NCBI RefSeq assembly: GCF_002160985.1
Contig: NZ_NFLQ01000001.1
Span: forward strand, 304,315 to 368,314
DNA from: Lachnoclostridium sp. An118
GTDB lineage: Bacteria > Bacillota > Clostridia > Lachnospirales > Lachnospiraceae
Direction: 5' to 3'
Length of the DNA: 64,000 nt
This document shows, one piece after another, positions 27,174 to 36,627 of the stretch. The notes under the pieces are model-generated. The model was not told the origin of the DNA and searched no databases. It saw nothing but the letters and a program-made list of their open reading frames with translations. Numbering within the stretch: position 1 is the first letter of the stretch; the number at the start of each line of letters is the position of its first letter. Position numbers and translations under genes: made by a program.

Positions 27174-27452
27174 TTGAGCAATAATAAAAAAATCCCCATG
27201 CGCAAATGCGTGGGGTGCCAGGAAATGAAGAGTAAAAAAGAAATGCTGCGTGTTATCAGGACCCAGGAAGGAGAGTTCCTGCTGGATGCCACCGGAAAGA
27301 AGAACGGAAGAGGAGCGTATCTTTGCCCCTCCTCGGAGTGCCTCGGGAAAGCCATCAGGCAGAAGGGGCTGGAGCGGTCATTCAAGCAGGCCATCCCGGA
27401 GGATGTCTATGAGATGCTGGAAAGGGAGATGAGTGAGCTTGAGTCAAGATAA
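27174..27452 (+). CDS. rnpM: YlxR/RnpM RNA-binding protein (DUF448)
   Basis: A 92-residue protein. Family signature RKCVGCQEMKSKKEMLRVI and GRGAYLCPSSECLGKA contain the conserved Cys pair and the RNA-binding loop. YlxR (RnpM) binds the RNase P RNA and modulates its activity in B. subtilis. A TTG start at 27174 follows AGGTGAT. It sits between nusA and ylxQ as usual and overlaps ylxQ by 20 bases. Confidence 0.9.
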   Translation: MSNNKKIPMRKCVGCQEMKSKKEMLRVIRTQEGEFLLDATGKKNGRGAYLCPSSECLGKAIRQKGLERSFKQAIPEDVYEMLEREMSELESR

Positions 27453-27750
27453 GGCCCTGTCCATGATCGGACTTGCGACAAAGGCTGGAAAGACGGCGAG
27501 TGGAGAGTTCTGTACAGAGAGGGAAGTAAAGACAGGGAGAGCTGCTTTGGTGATCGTTGCGGGAGATGCTTCGGATAACACAAAGAAAAAATTCCGGAAC
27601 ATGTGCGAGTATTACAGAGTGCCCATCTGCTTTTACGCAGATAAGGACACACTCGGCCATGCCATGGGAAAAGAATTCCGGGCATCCCTGGCAGTCCTGG
27701 ACGCGGGCTTTGCCAAGGGGATCATGAGACACCTGGATACGGAAAGATAA
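27433..27750 (+). CDS. L7Ae-family ribosomal-protein-like RNA-binding protein (YlxQ)
   Basis: A 105-residue L7Ae/L30e fold. [17 protein letters not shown] and [17 protein letters not shown] are typical; the family binds K-turns in RNA. The GTG start at 27433 overlaps the end of rnpM, implying coupled translation. The exact RNA target is unknown. Confidence 0.88.
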   Translation: MSLSQDKALSMIGLATKAGKTASGEFCTEREVKTGRAALVIVAGDASDNTKKKFRNMCEYYRVPICFYADKDTLGHAMGKEFRASLAVLDAGFAKGIMRHLDTER

Positions 27751-27776
27751 TGATGCTGCATAGAGGAGGTATTTGC

Positions 27777-30548
27777 ATGTCGAAGATTAGAGTGTATGAG
27801 CTTGCCAAGGAGCTCGACAGATCCAGCAAGGAGCTGATGGAGTTCCTGGCAGACAAAAATAGAGGAGTGAAGAGCAACATGAGCTCTCTGGAGGATGAGG
27901 AGGCTCAGATGCTGCGAAAGGCATTTGGGAAAAAGAAGGAGGAGGCTCCGAAAAAAGAGGAGGCTCCCAAGAAGAAGAACATTGTCCATGTCTTCCGCCC
28001 GCAGAACAGCCGTGACGGAAAGAACCTGATGCGCCAGGGAAGAGCCCAGGGGCAGCGGGGAGCCGGCGCGCGCCCGGGAACACCGGGAGAGAGGCCCCAG
28101 GCAGGCCGTCCGGGAGCAAGGCCCCAGGCAGACAGACCTGAGAGAGGGCAGGGGGAGAGACCCCAGAGCGGTATGCGCCCGGCGGGAGGAGCTGAGAGGC
28201 CCCAGGGCGGCGCTCGTCCTGCAGGCCGTCCGGAGAGGCCCCAGGCAGAGAGGACTCACGGCGACAGACCGAGGACAGAAGGACGTCCCCAGACAGACAG
28301 ACCTCAGACCGAGAGAGCTCAGGGCGGAGCACGCCCGGCAGGCCGCCCGGAGAGGCCCCAGGGACCAAGAGGCGGCAGAAGCTTTGACGGTGAGCGGAGC
28401 GACAGGCGGGAAGGCCGCCCGCAGGGCAGACCGTCCCAGGACAGAAGAGACGACAGGCGTGACAGCGGCGACAGAAGGCCGGGACAGCGTCCTGGCAGAG
28501 GTTTTGACGGCGAGAGAGGCGACAGAAGGGATGACAGGCGTGACAGCCGTGATAATCGCGGCGGCCGCTTTGGAGACAGCAAGGACCGTCAGTCCAGAAA
28601 GAACACTTCTATCCCGGCGCCTGCACTGGAGGGACAGAAGCCCCAGAGGAGCAAGGGAAAAGGGAAGGACGACTACAAGAAGAAGGATTACCGCGGAGAC
28701 GATGACGACAGGATGGCAAAGGGCAAGGGCAAGAAGCAGGAGCCCAAGAACCAGCTTCAGAAGCCTCAGCACAAGGAGCAGAAGCAGGAGGAGCAGATAA
28801 GATCCATCATCATCCCGGAGGTGCTGACGATCCAGGAGCTGGCAGACAAGATGAAGGTCGTGCCCTCCGTTATCATAAAGAAGCTGTTCATGCAGGGGAA
28901 GATCGTCACGGTAAACCAGGAGATCGACTATGACACGGCGGAGGAGATTGCCCTTGAATTCGACATCCTCTGCGAGAAGGAAGAGGTCGTGGACGTGATC
29001 GAGGAGCTCCTCAGGGAGGACGAGGAGGACGAGAAGAAGATGAAGAAGCGTCCGCCGGTAGTCTGCGTTATGGGTCATGTTGACCACGGAAAGACCTCTC
29101 TTCTGGATGCCATCCGCCACACCAACGTAACTGACAGGGAGGCCGGCGGTATCACACAGCACATCGGCGCCTATGTGGTGGAAGTCAACGGAGAGAAGAT
29201 CACCTTCCTTGATACACCGGGACATGAGGCTTTCACAGCCATGCGTATGCGGGGGGCCAATTCCACGGACATCGCCATCCTTGTCGTGGCTGCGGATGAC
29301 GGCGTGATGCCCCAGACAGTGGAGGCTATCAACCACGCGAAAGCAGCCGGCGTTGAGATCATCGTGGCCATCAACAAGATCGATAAGCCCAGCGCCAATA
29401 TTGACCGCGTGAAGCAGGAGCTGGCAGAGCATGAGCTGATCCCCGAGGACTGGGGCGGAAGCACCGTGTTTGTCCCTGTATCTGCCAAGACAGGCGATGG
29501 ACTTTCCGACCTGATGGAGATGATCGTCCTGACAGCGGAGATGATGGAGCTGAAGGCCAACCCCAACCGCCGCGCGAGAGGTCTTGTGATCGAGGCCCAG
29601 CTGGACAAAGGAAGAGGCCCGGTTGCCACTGTCCTGGTACAGAAGGGAACCCTGCGGGTGGGCGATCCGGTGGCGGCCGGAAGCTCATTCGGAAAAGTGA
29701 GAGCCATGATGGACGACAAGGGAAGGCGCGTCAAAGAGGCAGGTCCTTCCATGCCGGTGGAGATCCTGGGTCTCAACGATGTCCCCAACGCGGGAGAGGT
29801 GCTTGTGGGCTGCAAGAACGAGAAAGAAGCAAGAAGCTTTGCGGATACATTTATCTCCCAGAACAAGGCGAAGCTCCTGGAGGAGACAAAATCCAAGCTG
29901 TCTCTTGACGACCTGTTTACTCAGATCAAGGAGGGCAATCTGAAGGAGCTTGGCATTGTCGTGAAGGCCGACGTACAGGGCTCTGTGGAGGCCCTGAAGC
30001 AGAGCCTGCTGAAACTGTCCAACGACGAGGTGGTCGTAAAGGTCATCCACGGCGGCGTGGGCGCTATCAACGAGTCGGATGTCAGCCTTGCCTCTGCGTC
30101 CAACGCCATCATCATCGGATTCAATGTGCGCCCGGATGCCGTGGCCAAGGAGACTGCTGACAGAGAAGGCGTGGATATCCGCCTGTACCGCGTCATCTAC
30201 AATGCCATCGAGGATGTGGAGGCTGCCATGAAGGGTATGCTGGATCCTGTCTTCGAGGAGAAGGTGCTGGGTCACGCGGAGATCCGTCAGACATTCAAGG
30301 CCTCCGGCGTAGGCACCATCGGAGGAGCCTACGTGCTGGACGGCACATTTGAGAGAGACTGCCAGGCAAGGATCATCCGTGACGGTGTTGTCATATACGA
30401 TGGCAAGCTTGCGTCCTTAAAGAGGTTCAAGGACGATGTCAAAGAGGTGCGTTCCGGATACGAGTGCGGCTTTGTCTTTGAGAATTACAATGATATTAAA
30501 GAGGGAGACCAGGTGGAAGCCTACAAGATGGTAGAGATCCCGAGATAG
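27777..30548 (+). CDS. infB: Translation initiation factor IF-2
   Basis: A 923-residue GTPase that brings initiator tRNA to the 30S subunit. It has a short N-terminal helical module ([22 protein letters not shown]), then an Arg/Gly/Pro/Gln/Asp-rich disordered region (about residues 75-290). A second IF2_N module follows ([23 protein letters not shown]), the G domain ([28 protein letters not shown]), and C-terminal domains II-IV. The ATG at 27777 has GAGGAGG; an in-frame start at 27750 overlaps the previous stop. The low-complexity segment is unusually long and RNA-binding-like (RGG/RPERPQ repeats). Confidence 0.96.
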   Translation: MSKIRVYELAKELDRSSKELMEFLADKNRGVKSNMSSLEDEEAQMLRKAFGKKKEEAPKKEEAPKKKNIVHVFRPQNSRDGKNLMRQGRAQGQRGAGARPGTPGERPQAGRPGARPQADRPERGQGERPQSGMRPAGGAERPQGGARPAGRPERPQAERTHGDRPRTEGRPQTDRPQTERAQGGARPAGRPERPQGPRGGRSFDGERSDRREGRPQGRPSQDRRDDRRDSGDRRPGQRPGRGFDGERGDRRDDRRDSRDNRGGRFGDSKDRQSRKNTSIPAPALEGQKPQRSKGKGKDDYKKKDYRGDDDDRMAKGKGKKQEPKNQLQKPQHKEQKQEEQIRSIIIPEVLTIQELADKMKVVPSVIIKKLFMQGKIVTVNQEIDYDTAEEIALEFDILCEKEEVVDVIEELLREDEEDEKKMKKRPPVVCVMGHVDHGKTSLLDAIRHTNVTDREAGGITQHIGAYVVEVNGEKITFLDTPGHEAFTAMRMRGANSTDIAILVVAADDGVMPQTVEAINHAKAAGVEIIVAINKIDKPSANIDRVKQELAEHELIPEDWGGSTVFVPVSAKTGDGLSDLMEMIVLTAEMMELKANPNRRARGLVIEAQLDKGRGPVATVLVQKGTLRVGDPVAAGSSFGKVRAMMDDKGRRVKEAGPSMPVEILGLNDVPNAGEVLVGCKNEKEARSFADTFISQNKAKLLEETKSKLSLDDLFTQIKEGNLKELGIVVKADVQGSVEALKQSLLKLSNDEVVVKVIHGGVGAINESDVSLASASNAIIIGFNVRPDAVAKETADREGVDIRLYRVIYNAIEDVEAAMKGMLDPVFEEKVLGHAEIRQTFKASGVGTIGGAYVLDGTFERDCQARIIRDGVVIYDGKLASLKRFKDDVKEVRSGYECGFVFENYNDIKEGDQVEAYKMVEIPR
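28020..28600 (+). repeat. Degenerate repeat encoding the RPQ/RGD-rich IF-2 linker
   Basis: Imperfect direct repeats recur, for example the segments at 28210-28255 and 28323-28368 (both encoding [13 protein letters not shown]) and the pair near 28380 and 28500 (encoding [10 protein letters not shown] and [10 protein letters not shown]). The amino-acid pattern changes from RPERPQ units to DRRDDRRDS units at about 28430. Confidence 0.75.
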
Positions 30549-30584
30549 GCTCCCCCGCCTGGCTGTCCCGGTAAGGAGAGAGCT

Positions 30585-30971
30585 ATGAGAAAGAACAGCA
30601 TTAAGAATACAAGAGTCAACACAGAAGTGCTAAGGGAACTCTCCAATATCCTCAGAGGCGGCATCAAGGATCCGCGGGTCGCGCCGTGGACCTCTGTCGT
30701 CGCTGTGGAGGTGGCCCCGGACTTAAAGACCTGCAAGGCCTATGTCAGCGTGCTGGGAGACGAGAAGGCCCAGGCTGACACCATTGCCGGCCTGAAAAGT
30801 GCGGAGGGGTATATCCGGAGGGAACTGGCACACAGGCTGAATATGAGGAACACGCCGGAGATCAGGTTTATCCTGGACCAGTCTATTGAGTACGGCGTCA
30901 ATATGTCCAGGAAGATAGCAGATGTGACCAAAGCCATGGATCAAAAAGGAGATGCGGAGGATGCAGAATAA
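30585..30971 (+). CDS. rbfA: Ribosome-binding factor A
   Basis: A 128-residue KH-type factor for late 30S maturation and cold adaptation. Signature NTEVLRELSNILRGGIKDPRV, then SVVAVEVAPDLKTCKAYVSVLG and RFILDQSIEYGVNMSRKI. ATG 30585 is preceded by AAGGAGAG. Its end overlaps the start of nrnA. Confidence 0.95.
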   Translation: MRKNSIKNTRVNTEVLRELSNILRGGIKDPRVAPWTSVVAVEVAPDLKTCKAYVSVLGDEKAQADTIAGLKSAEGYIRRELAHRLNMRNTPEIRFILDQSIEYGVNMSRKIADVTKAMDQKGDAEDAE

Positions 30972-31941
30972 ACTGGCAGAACTTCTGGAGGGAAAGACCT
31001 CTGTTGCAATAGGAGGACACGTGCGGCCCGACGGCGACTGCGTCGGCGCCTGCATGGGGCTTTACCAGTATTTGAGAGACAACTATAGAGACGTAGAAAC
31101 AGACGTGTACCTGGAGGAAATCCCCTCCCATTTCTCCTTTGTGGAGGGGACCGGGGATATCCGGCACCAGGTGGAGCCGGGGAAGACCTATGACCTGTTC
31201 ATCTGTCTGGACTGCGGGGACGCGGAGAGGCTGGGATTTTCCAGGCCGCTATTTGAGAGCGCAGGGCAGACCTTCTGCGTGGACCACCATATCAGCAACC
31301 AGGCATTTGCAGACGAAAACTATATTGTGCCGGATGCAAGCTCCACCTCGGAGCTGATCTTCCGTCTTCTCGACAGGGAGAAGATCACAAAGGAAATGGC
31401 GGAGGCACTGTATATAGGGATCGTCCACGATACCGGCGTGTTCCAGTATTCCTGCGCAGGTCCGGAGACCTTCCGGATCGCAGCGGAGCTGCTGGAGAAG
31501 GGAGTGGATGCCCCCTCCATCATTGAGCGCACTTACTATGAGAAGAGCTATGCGCAGAACCAGATCCTGGGAAGAGCCCTTCTCGAAAGTATTGTCTTCA
31601 TGCATGGGCAGTGTATCTTTTCCTCAGTGTCCCAGTCTGTCATGAAGTTTTACGGTGTGACGCCAAAAGAGCTGGACGGCATTGTCAGCCAGCTGCGGGT
31701 CACAAGAGGCGTGGAGGTTGCCATTTTCCTCTACGAGCTGGAGCCCAATGTCTACAAAGTCAGCCTGCGCTCCAAAGAGAAGGTGGATGTGAGCAAAGTG
31801 GCGAAATATTTCGGCGGGGGCGGCCACGTGAAGGCGGCCGGCTGTACCATGCCCGGGACGGTGCACGATGTGATCAATAACCTGGCAGGGCAGATCGTCC
31901 GCCAGCTGGAACAGGAAGAAACGAAGACTGAAGAGGCATAA
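30961..31941 (+). CDS. DHH/DHHA1 phosphoesterase, NrnA-like oligoribonuclease/pAp phosphatase
   Basis: A 326-residue enzyme. DHH motifs: GHVRPDGDCVGA, CLDCGDAERLG, CVDHHISNQ and GIVHDTGVFQYS supply the two-metal site; the C-terminal DHHA1 motif is GGGGHVKAAG. NrnA degrades short RNA oligonucleotides and 3'-phosphoadenosine 5'-phosphate. The ATG at 30961 is spaced correctly from AAGGAG; the ATG at 30952 is too close. Position between rbfA and truB is conserved in Firmicutes. Confidence 0.92.
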   Translation: MQNKLAELLEGKTSVAIGGHVRPDGDCVGACMGLYQYLRDNYRDVETDVYLEEIPSHFSFVEGTGDIRHQVEPGKTYDLFICLDCGDAERLGFSRPLFESAGQTFCVDHHISNQAFADENYIVPDASSTSELIFRLLDREKITKEMAEALYIGIVHDTGVFQYSCAGPETFRIAAELLEKGVDAPSIIERTYYEKSYAQNQILGRALLESIVFMHGQCIFSSVSQSVMKFYGVTPKELDGIVSQLRVTRGVEVAIFLYELEPNVYKVSLRSKEKVDVSKVAKYFGGGGHVKAAGCTMPGTVHDVINNLAGQIVRQLEQEETKTEEA

Positions 31942-31944
31942 TAC

Positions 31945-32832
31945 ATGTTGGACGGCATTTTCAATGTTTATAAAGAGAAGGGATACACATCCCACGATGT
32001 GGTGGCAAAGCTGAGAGGCATTGCCGGACAGAAAAAAATAGGGCATACGGGGACGCTGGATCCGGACGCGGAGGGCGTCCTTCCCGTCTGTCTGGGGAAG
32101 GCCACCAAGGTGTGCGATGTGCTGACAGACAAGACCAAGACCTACCAGGCTGTGCTGCTTCTGGGGCGAAGGACAGACACCCAGGATATATCCGGGGCAT
32201 GCCTGGAGGAGCAGGATACCGCGGGCCTTACAGAGGAGGACGTCAGAAGAGCAGTGGAGAGCTTCCGGGGGGACTACATGCAGACGCCTCCCATGTACTC
32301 TGCCCTGAAGGTGGGCGGAAAGAAGCTCTGCGAGCTGGCCCGGGAGGGGAAGACGGTGGAGCGCAAGGCCCGGAAGGTGCAGATCCACAGGATAGAGATC
32401 AGAAGGATGGAGCTCCCCCGGGTCTGGATCGAGGTGGAGTGCTCCAAGGGGACCTATATCCGCACCCTCTGCGATGACATCGGGGAGATGCTGGGCGTGG
32501 GGGGCTGCATGGAGGAGCTCCTGCGCACCCGAGTGGGAAGCTTCAGGCTGGAGGACAGCGTAAGGCTCTCTCAGCTTGAAAAGTACAGGGAGGCAGGCAC
32601 CCTTGGGGAGCATCTCATACCTGTGGACTGCCTGTTCGCTGACTGTCCCAGGGTGGATGTGACTGAGCGCCTGGAACCGCTCCTGTACAACGGCAATCCC
32701 CTCCGTCTTCCGGAAAGGGAGGACGGTCAGCTGGTGCGCATGTACGACAGCTCCGGCCGGTTTATCGCACTGTACCGCTATCAGCAGGAAAATCATATCT
32801 ATAAAAATGAGAAAATGTTCTTTAACCTATAG
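31945..32832 (+). CDS. truB: tRNA pseudouridine(55) synthase
   Basis: A 295-residue enzyme that makes Psi55 in the tRNA T-loop. The catalytic Asp is in GHTGTLDPDAEGVLPV; also KTYQAVLLLGRRTDTQD and GTYIRTLCDDIGEMLG. The ATG at 31945 follows the nrnA stop by 3 bases behind a weak GAAGAGG. It is joined to ribF. Confidence 0.94.
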   Translation: MLDGIFNVYKEKGYTSHDVVAKLRGIAGQKKIGHTGTLDPDAEGVLPVCLGKATKVCDVLTDKTKTYQAVLLLGRRTDTQDISGACLEEQDTAGLTEEDVRRAVESFRGDYMQTPPMYSALKVGGKKLCELAREGKTVERKARKVQIHRIEIRRMELPRVWIEVECSKGTYIRTLCDDIGEMLGVGGCMEELLRTRVGSFRLEDSVRLSQLEKYREAGTLGEHLIPVDCLFADCPRVDVTERLEPLLYNGNPLRLPEREDGQLVRMYDSSGRFIALYRYQQENHIYKNEKMFFNL

Positions 32833-32863
32833 AGGCAGGACAGAAGACAAAGAAGGAATCACA

Positions 32864-33790
32864 ATGCAGTATATAAACGGACTGGAGGCTTTCAGGGGAA
32901 CAGGCAGGAGCGCTGTGACCCTTGGAAAGTTTGACGGCCTGCACAAGGGCCACCAGAAGCTGGTGGAGCGGGTGACTGAATACGGCAGGGCAGACGGGCT
33001 GTCCGGCATTGTATGCGCCTTTGACATGGAACCCCTGTGCAGGCGGCTTGACAGGCCCTATCGGGTACTGATGACAAGAGAAGAGAGAAAGGAACATCTG
33101 GAGGGCAGGGTGGACTATCTGGTGAGCTGTCCCTTTAGTGAGAGTCTCAGCCAGATGAGCGCGGAAGACTTTATCCGTGATGTGATCGCCGGGCTTTTCC
33201 GGGCGGCCTACGTGGTGGTGGGCACGGATTTCCACTTTGGATACCAGAAAAGAGGCGATGTGCACATGCTGGCAGCCTATCAGCACATCTATGACTACCA
33301 GCTGGAGGTGGTGGACAAGGAGAGGTACGAGGACCGGGAGATCAGCAGCACCTTCGTGAAGGAGGCGCTGGCGTCAGGGGATATGGCACTGGCGGAGACG
33401 CTCCTGGGCTATCCCTACGAGCTGGAGGGCACGGTGGAGCACGGAAGGCAGCTGGGGCGGACCCTGGGCTTTCCCACCTTCAATGTGGAGCCGCCAAAGG
33501 AAAAGCTCCTTCCCCCAAACGGGGTTTATCTGGCGCAGGTGGAAGTGGATGGAAGATGGTACAACGCCATCGGGAACCTGGGGGTCAAGCCCACGGTGAC
33601 GGACAGCGGCAGGATGCTGGTGGAGAGCTTTCTCCTGGATTACAGCGGCAACGCCTATGGAAAGCGCGTGAAGATCCGCCTCAGGTCCTTCCGGCGGCCG
33701 GAGCGGAAGTTCCGGGACGTGGAGGAGATGAAGCAGCAGGTGGACAGGGATATCGCCTGCGGCAGAGAGTTTTTTGACGGTTTAGAGTAA
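32864..33790 (+). CDS. ribF: Bifunctional riboflavin kinase/FAD synthetase
   Basis: A 308-residue enzyme making FMN and then FAD from riboflavin. The N-terminal nucleotidyltransferase half has TLGKFDGLHKGHQKLV and VVVGTDFHFGYQKRGD; the C-terminal kinase half has GRTLGFPTFNVEP, NGVYLAQVEV and YGKRVKIRLRSFRRPERKF. The ATG at 32864 is preceded by AAGGAA; a frame open from 32807 overlaps truB. It ends the rimP operon. Confidence 0.93.
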   Translation: MQYINGLEAFRGTGRSAVTLGKFDGLHKGHQKLVERVTEYGRADGLSGIVCAFDMEPLCRRLDRPYRVLMTREERKEHLEGRVDYLVSCPFSESLSQMSAEDFIRDVIAGLFRAAYVVVGTDFHFGYQKRGDVHMLAAYQHIYDYQLEVVDKERYEDREISSTFVKEALASGDMALAETLLGYPYELEGTVEHGRQLGRTLGFPTFNVEPPKEKLLPPNGVYLAQVEVDGRWYNAIGNLGVKPTVTDSGRMLVESFLLDYSGNAYGKRVKIRLRSFRRPERKFRDVEEMKQQVDRDIACGREFFDGLE

Positions 33791-33797
33791 AAAACTG

Positions 33798-33826
33798 TTT
33801 ACTTTGCCATCCGCATGTGCTATACT
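33798..33826 (+). promoter_or_regulatory. Promoter of rpsO
   Basis: TTTACT (33798-33803), 17-bp spacer, TATACT (33821-33826), starting only 8 bases after ribF. Confidence 0.7.
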
Positions 33827-33832
33827 ACCCAG

Positions 33833-33922
33833 GTGGTAAAAGACAGCCGGTGTTCGGTAAGAGGAAGACTCCGACCATTACTTAATGCCTGGCCATGTAT
33901 AAGAAAAAGGAGGAAATGAGAC
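33833..33922 (+). promoter_or_regulatory. rpsO leader, possible S15 autoregulatory element
   Basis: The 90-base leader holds CCG/CGG around 33847-33857 and a hairpin GGT-GAG / CTC-ACC (33856-33876) with a 2x2 internal loop. S15 represses its own mRNA in several bacteria through structured leaders; homology to a known class was not established. Confidence 0.35.
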
Positions 33923-34189
33923 ATGATCTCAAAAGAGCAGAAAGCACAGATCATTGCTGAGTATGGAAGAGGAGAGGGAGACACAGGTTCTCCGGAGGTA
34001 CAGATCGCTATCCTGACAGCCAGGATCAACGACCTGACAGACCACTTCAAGGCAAACCCGAAGGACCATCATTCAAGAAGAGGACTTCTGAAGATGGTCG
34101 GACAGAGGAGAGGACTCCTCGCTTATCTCAGAAAGAAAGATATCGAGAGATACCGCGCACTGATCGAGCGACTTGGTCTTAGAAAATAG
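33923..34189 (+). CDS. rpsO: 30S ribosomal protein S15
   Basis: An 88-residue primary 16S rRNA-binding protein of standard length. Signature [46 protein letters not shown] and [13 protein letters not shown]. Strong AAGGAGG. It is a single-gene transcript between its own promoter and terminator, followed by pnp. Confidence 0.97.
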   Translation: MISKEQKAQIIAEYGRGEGDTGSPEVQIAILTARINDLTDHFKANPKDHHSRRGLLKMVGQRRGLLAYLRKKDIERYRALIERLGLRK

Positions 34190-34207
34190 GCAGACCGGGA
34201 AATACAG

Positions 34208-34236
34208 AGGGATACCCAAAATGGGTGTCCCTTTTT
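34208..34236 (+). terminator. Intrinsic terminator of rpsO
   Basis: AGGGATACCC (34208-34217) pairs with GGGTGTCCCT (34223-34232), followed by T5. The T run abuts the pnp promoter -35. Confidence 0.9.
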
Positions 34237-34237
34237 C

Positions 34238-34266
34238 TTGCCTGCGGGGCATTTCTGTGATATAAT
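34238..34266 (+). promoter_or_regulatory. Promoter of pnp
   Basis: TTGCCT (34238-34243), 17-bp spacer, perfect TATAAT (34261-34266). Confidence 0.75.
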
Positions 34267-34280
34267 ATCTTAGATTGTGG

Positions 34281-34359
34281 GCAGGGAAAAATTCCGAGAC
34301 CACTGAAAAGCACAGTTGCCGCGGCAAATATGTTTTTCAGTAGTTTCGGTTTTGCCTGC
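34281..34359 (+). promoter_or_regulatory. Long hairpin in the pnp 5' leader
   Basis: Three nested stems: GCAGG/CCTGC (34281-34285, 34355-34359), CCGA/TCGG (34294-34297, 34346-34349) and ACTGAAAA/TTTTCAGT (34302-34309, 34334-34341). The perfect palindrome TTGCCGCGGCAA (34316-34327) lies near the tip. It begins about 8 bases after the predicted transcription start. In E. coli a pnp leader hairpin is cut by RNase III and then used by PNPase to repress itself; the same control is plausible here. Confidence 0.7.
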
Positions 34360-34391
34360 TCCGGCTAATACAATTTATAAAGGAGAACAAC

Positions 34392-36479
34392 ATGTATAAG
34401 AAGTATGAAATGGAACTGGCCGGAAGGACCCTCCGCGTGGATGTGGACAGAGTGGCAAAGCAGGCCAACGGCGCTGTGCTCATGCACTACGGTGATACAA
34501 CAGTCCTGTGTACGGCAACAGCATCTGAAAAGCCGAGGGAGGGGATCGATTTCTTCCCTCTGAGTGTGGAATACAATGAGAGGATGTACGCTGTGGGAAA
34601 GATCCCGGGCGGGTTTAACAAGCGCGAGGGCAAGGCCTCCGAGAACGCCATCCTCACAGACCGCGTTATTGACCGTCCCATGCGTCCGCTCTTTCCCAAA
34701 GATTACAGAAATGATGTGACGCTGGAGAACCTTGTCCTGTCCGTGGACCAGGACTGCTCGCCTGAGCTGACAGCTATGCTTGGCTCCGCTATCGCCACAT
34801 GCATTTCCGATATCCCCTTTGACGGCCCCATCTCCACTACGCAGGTGGGACTTGTGGACGGGGAGCTGGTGTTCAACCCGACAGCAGACCAGAGGGAGGC
34901 TTCCGATATGGCCCTCACAGTGGCCTCCACAAAGGAGAAGGTGATCATGATCGAGGCCGGTGCGAACGAGGTGCCGGAGGACAAGATGATAGAGGCCATC
35001 TTTGCGGCTCATGAGCTGAACCAGAAGGTCATCGCCTTCATCGAGACCATCGTCGCCGAGTGCGGCAAGCCGAAGCACGAGTACGAGAGCTTTGCGGTTC
35101 CCCAGGAGCTGTTTGACGATATCCAGAAGATCGTGACGCCCGCTGAGATGGAGGAAGCGGTGTTCACTGACGACAAGCAGACGAGGGAGGAGAACATCCG
35201 CCAGGTGACAGAGAAGCTGGAGGAGGCCTTTGCCGACAATGAGGAGTATCTGGCCAAGCTGTCCGAGGCGGTGTACCAGTACCAGAAAAAGACTGTGCGC
35301 AAGATGATCCTGAAGGACCACAAGCGCCCGGACGGGAGAGCTATCGACCAGATCCGTCCTCTCGCCGCCGAGGTGGACCTAATCCCGAGAGTGCACGGCT
35401 CCGCCATGTTCACGAGAGGACAGACACAGATCTGCACAGTGACCACACTGGCGCCTCTGTCCGAGGCACAGCGCCTGGACGGTCTGGACGAGCATGAGAC
35501 ATCCAAGCGCTATATGCACCACTACAATTTCCCATCCTACTCTGTTGGGGAGACAAGACCCTCCAGAGGACCGGGACGACGGGAAATCGGACACGGCGCG
35601 CTGGCTGAGAGAGCCCTCATACCGGTGCTTCCCAGCGAGAGCGAGTTCCCCTACGCGATCCGCACCGTCTCCGAGACCTTTGAGTCCAACGGCTCCACAT
35701 CCCAGGCAAGTGTGTGCGCCTCCTCCATGTCACTGATGGCGGCAGGTGTTCCCATCAAGGCGGCTGTGGCAGGTATCTCCGCAGGTCTTGTGACAGGTGA
35801 GACAGATGATGATTACCTGGTGCTGACAGACATCCAGGGACTGGAGGACTTCTTCGGGGATATGGACTTTAAGGTGGCAGGTACACACAAGGGTATCACA
35901 GCCATCCAGATGGATATCAAGATCCACGGACTTACAAGGCCTATCATCGAGGAGGCCATTGCGGCCACCAAGAAGGCAAGGACTTACATCCTGGACGAGG
36001 TGATGTCCAGGACCATCGCCGAGCCAAGGCCGGAGGTCGGACCTTACGCTCCGAAGATCATCCAGATGCAGATCGATCCCCAGAAGATCGGCGACGTGGT
36101 TGGCCAGAGAGGAAAGACCATCAATGCCATCATCGAGGAGACGGGCGTGAAGATCGACATCGAGGACGACGGTTCCGTATCCATCTGTGGAACAGAGAGC
36201 GAGTCCATGGAGAGGGCAAGACGTCTCATTGAGATCATCGTCACAGATTTTGAGGCCGGACAGGTGCTGGAAGGAAAGGTTGTCAGCATCAAAGAGTTCG
36301 GCGCCTTCCTCGAGTTCGCTCCGGGAAAAGAGGGAATGGTACACATTTCCAAGATCTCCAGGCAGCACATCAAGCAGGTGGAGGACGTGCTCACCCTGGG
36401 CGATGTGGTGAAGGTCGTATGTCTCGGAAAGGACAAGATGGGACGCTTCTCCTTCAGTATGAAGGATGTGGCTGAATAG
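34392..36479 (+). CDS. pnp: Polyribonucleotide nucleotidyltransferase (PNPase)
   Basis: A 695-residue phosphorolytic 3'-5' exoribonuclease of the RNA degradation machinery. It has two RNase PH cores (first half; second around RPDGRAIDQIRPLAAEVDLIPRVHGSAMFTRG), with phosphate-binding SSMSLMAAGVPIKAAVAG and DFFGDMDFKVAGT. KH (KIGDVVGQRGKTINAIIEETG) and S1 (EGKVVSIKEFGAFLEFAPGKEGMVH) domains follow. Length is normal. It has its own promoter and terminator. Confidence 0.97.
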   Translation: MYKKYEMELAGRTLRVDVDRVAKQANGAVLMHYGDTTVLCTATASEKPREGIDFFPLSVEYNERMYAVGKIPGGFNKREGKASENAILTDRVIDRPMRPLFPKDYRNDVTLENLVLSVDQDCSPELTAMLGSAIATCISDIPFDGPISTTQVGLVDGELVFNPTADQREASDMALTVASTKEKVIMIEAGANEVPEDKMIEAIFAAHELNQKVIAFIETIVAECGKPKHEYESFAVPQELFDDIQKIVTPAEMEEAVFTDDKQTREENIRQVTEKLEEAFADNEEYLAKLSEAVYQYQKKTVRKMILKDHKRPDGRAIDQIRPLAAEVDLIPRVHGSAMFTRGQTQICTVTTLAPLSEAQRLDGLDEHETSKRYMHHYNFPSYSVGETRPSRGPGRREIGHGALAERALIPVLPSESEFPYAIRTVSETFESNGSTSQASVCASSMSLMAAGVPIKAAVAGISAGLVTGETDDDYLVLTDIQGLEDFFGDMDFKVAGTHKGITAIQMDIKIHGLTRPIIEEAIAATKKARTYILDEVMSRTIAEPRPEVGPYAPKIIQMQIDPQKIGDVVGQRGKTINAIIEETGVKIDIEDDGSVSICGTESESMERARRLIEIIVTDFEAGQVLEGKVVSIKEFGAFLEFAPGKEGMVHISKISRQHIKQVEDVLTLGDVVKVVCLGKDKMGRFSFSMKDVAE

Positions 36480-36519
36480 AAACCGGCCTTACAGGATAAA
36501 AAATACAAAGAACATAATG

Positions 36520-36565
36520 GCATGCTCCAGGGCTCTTTTGCTGAGACCTGGGGCATGCTTTTTTA
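36520..36565 (+). terminator. Intrinsic terminator of pnp
   Basis: GCATGCTCCAGG (36520-36531) pairs with CCTGGGGCATGC (36547-36558, one G-U), followed by T6. Confidence 0.92.
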
Positions 36566-36577
36566 TTTGCAAGACAG

Positions 36578-36606
36578 GAATAAATGGTCGTCCACAACAT
36601 ATATAT
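36578..36606 (+). promoter_or_regulatory. Possible sigma-E-type promoter of the spoIIIA operon
   Basis: GAATAAA (36578-36584) and CATATATAT (36598-36606) are 13 bp apart and resemble mother-cell sigma-E elements (ATA in the -35, CATA at -10). No sigma-A promoter is evident here, and the spoIIIA operon is sigma-E dependent in B. subtilis. Confidence 0.5.
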
Positions 36607-36627
36607 GGGTTAAAGAGGTGGACAAAG

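Noticed and set aside
27633..29432. A 599-codon minus-strand frame opposite infB
   Set aside because: Shadow of the repetitive Arg/Gly-rich part of infB; the composition is the complement of the repeats and there is no start signal.
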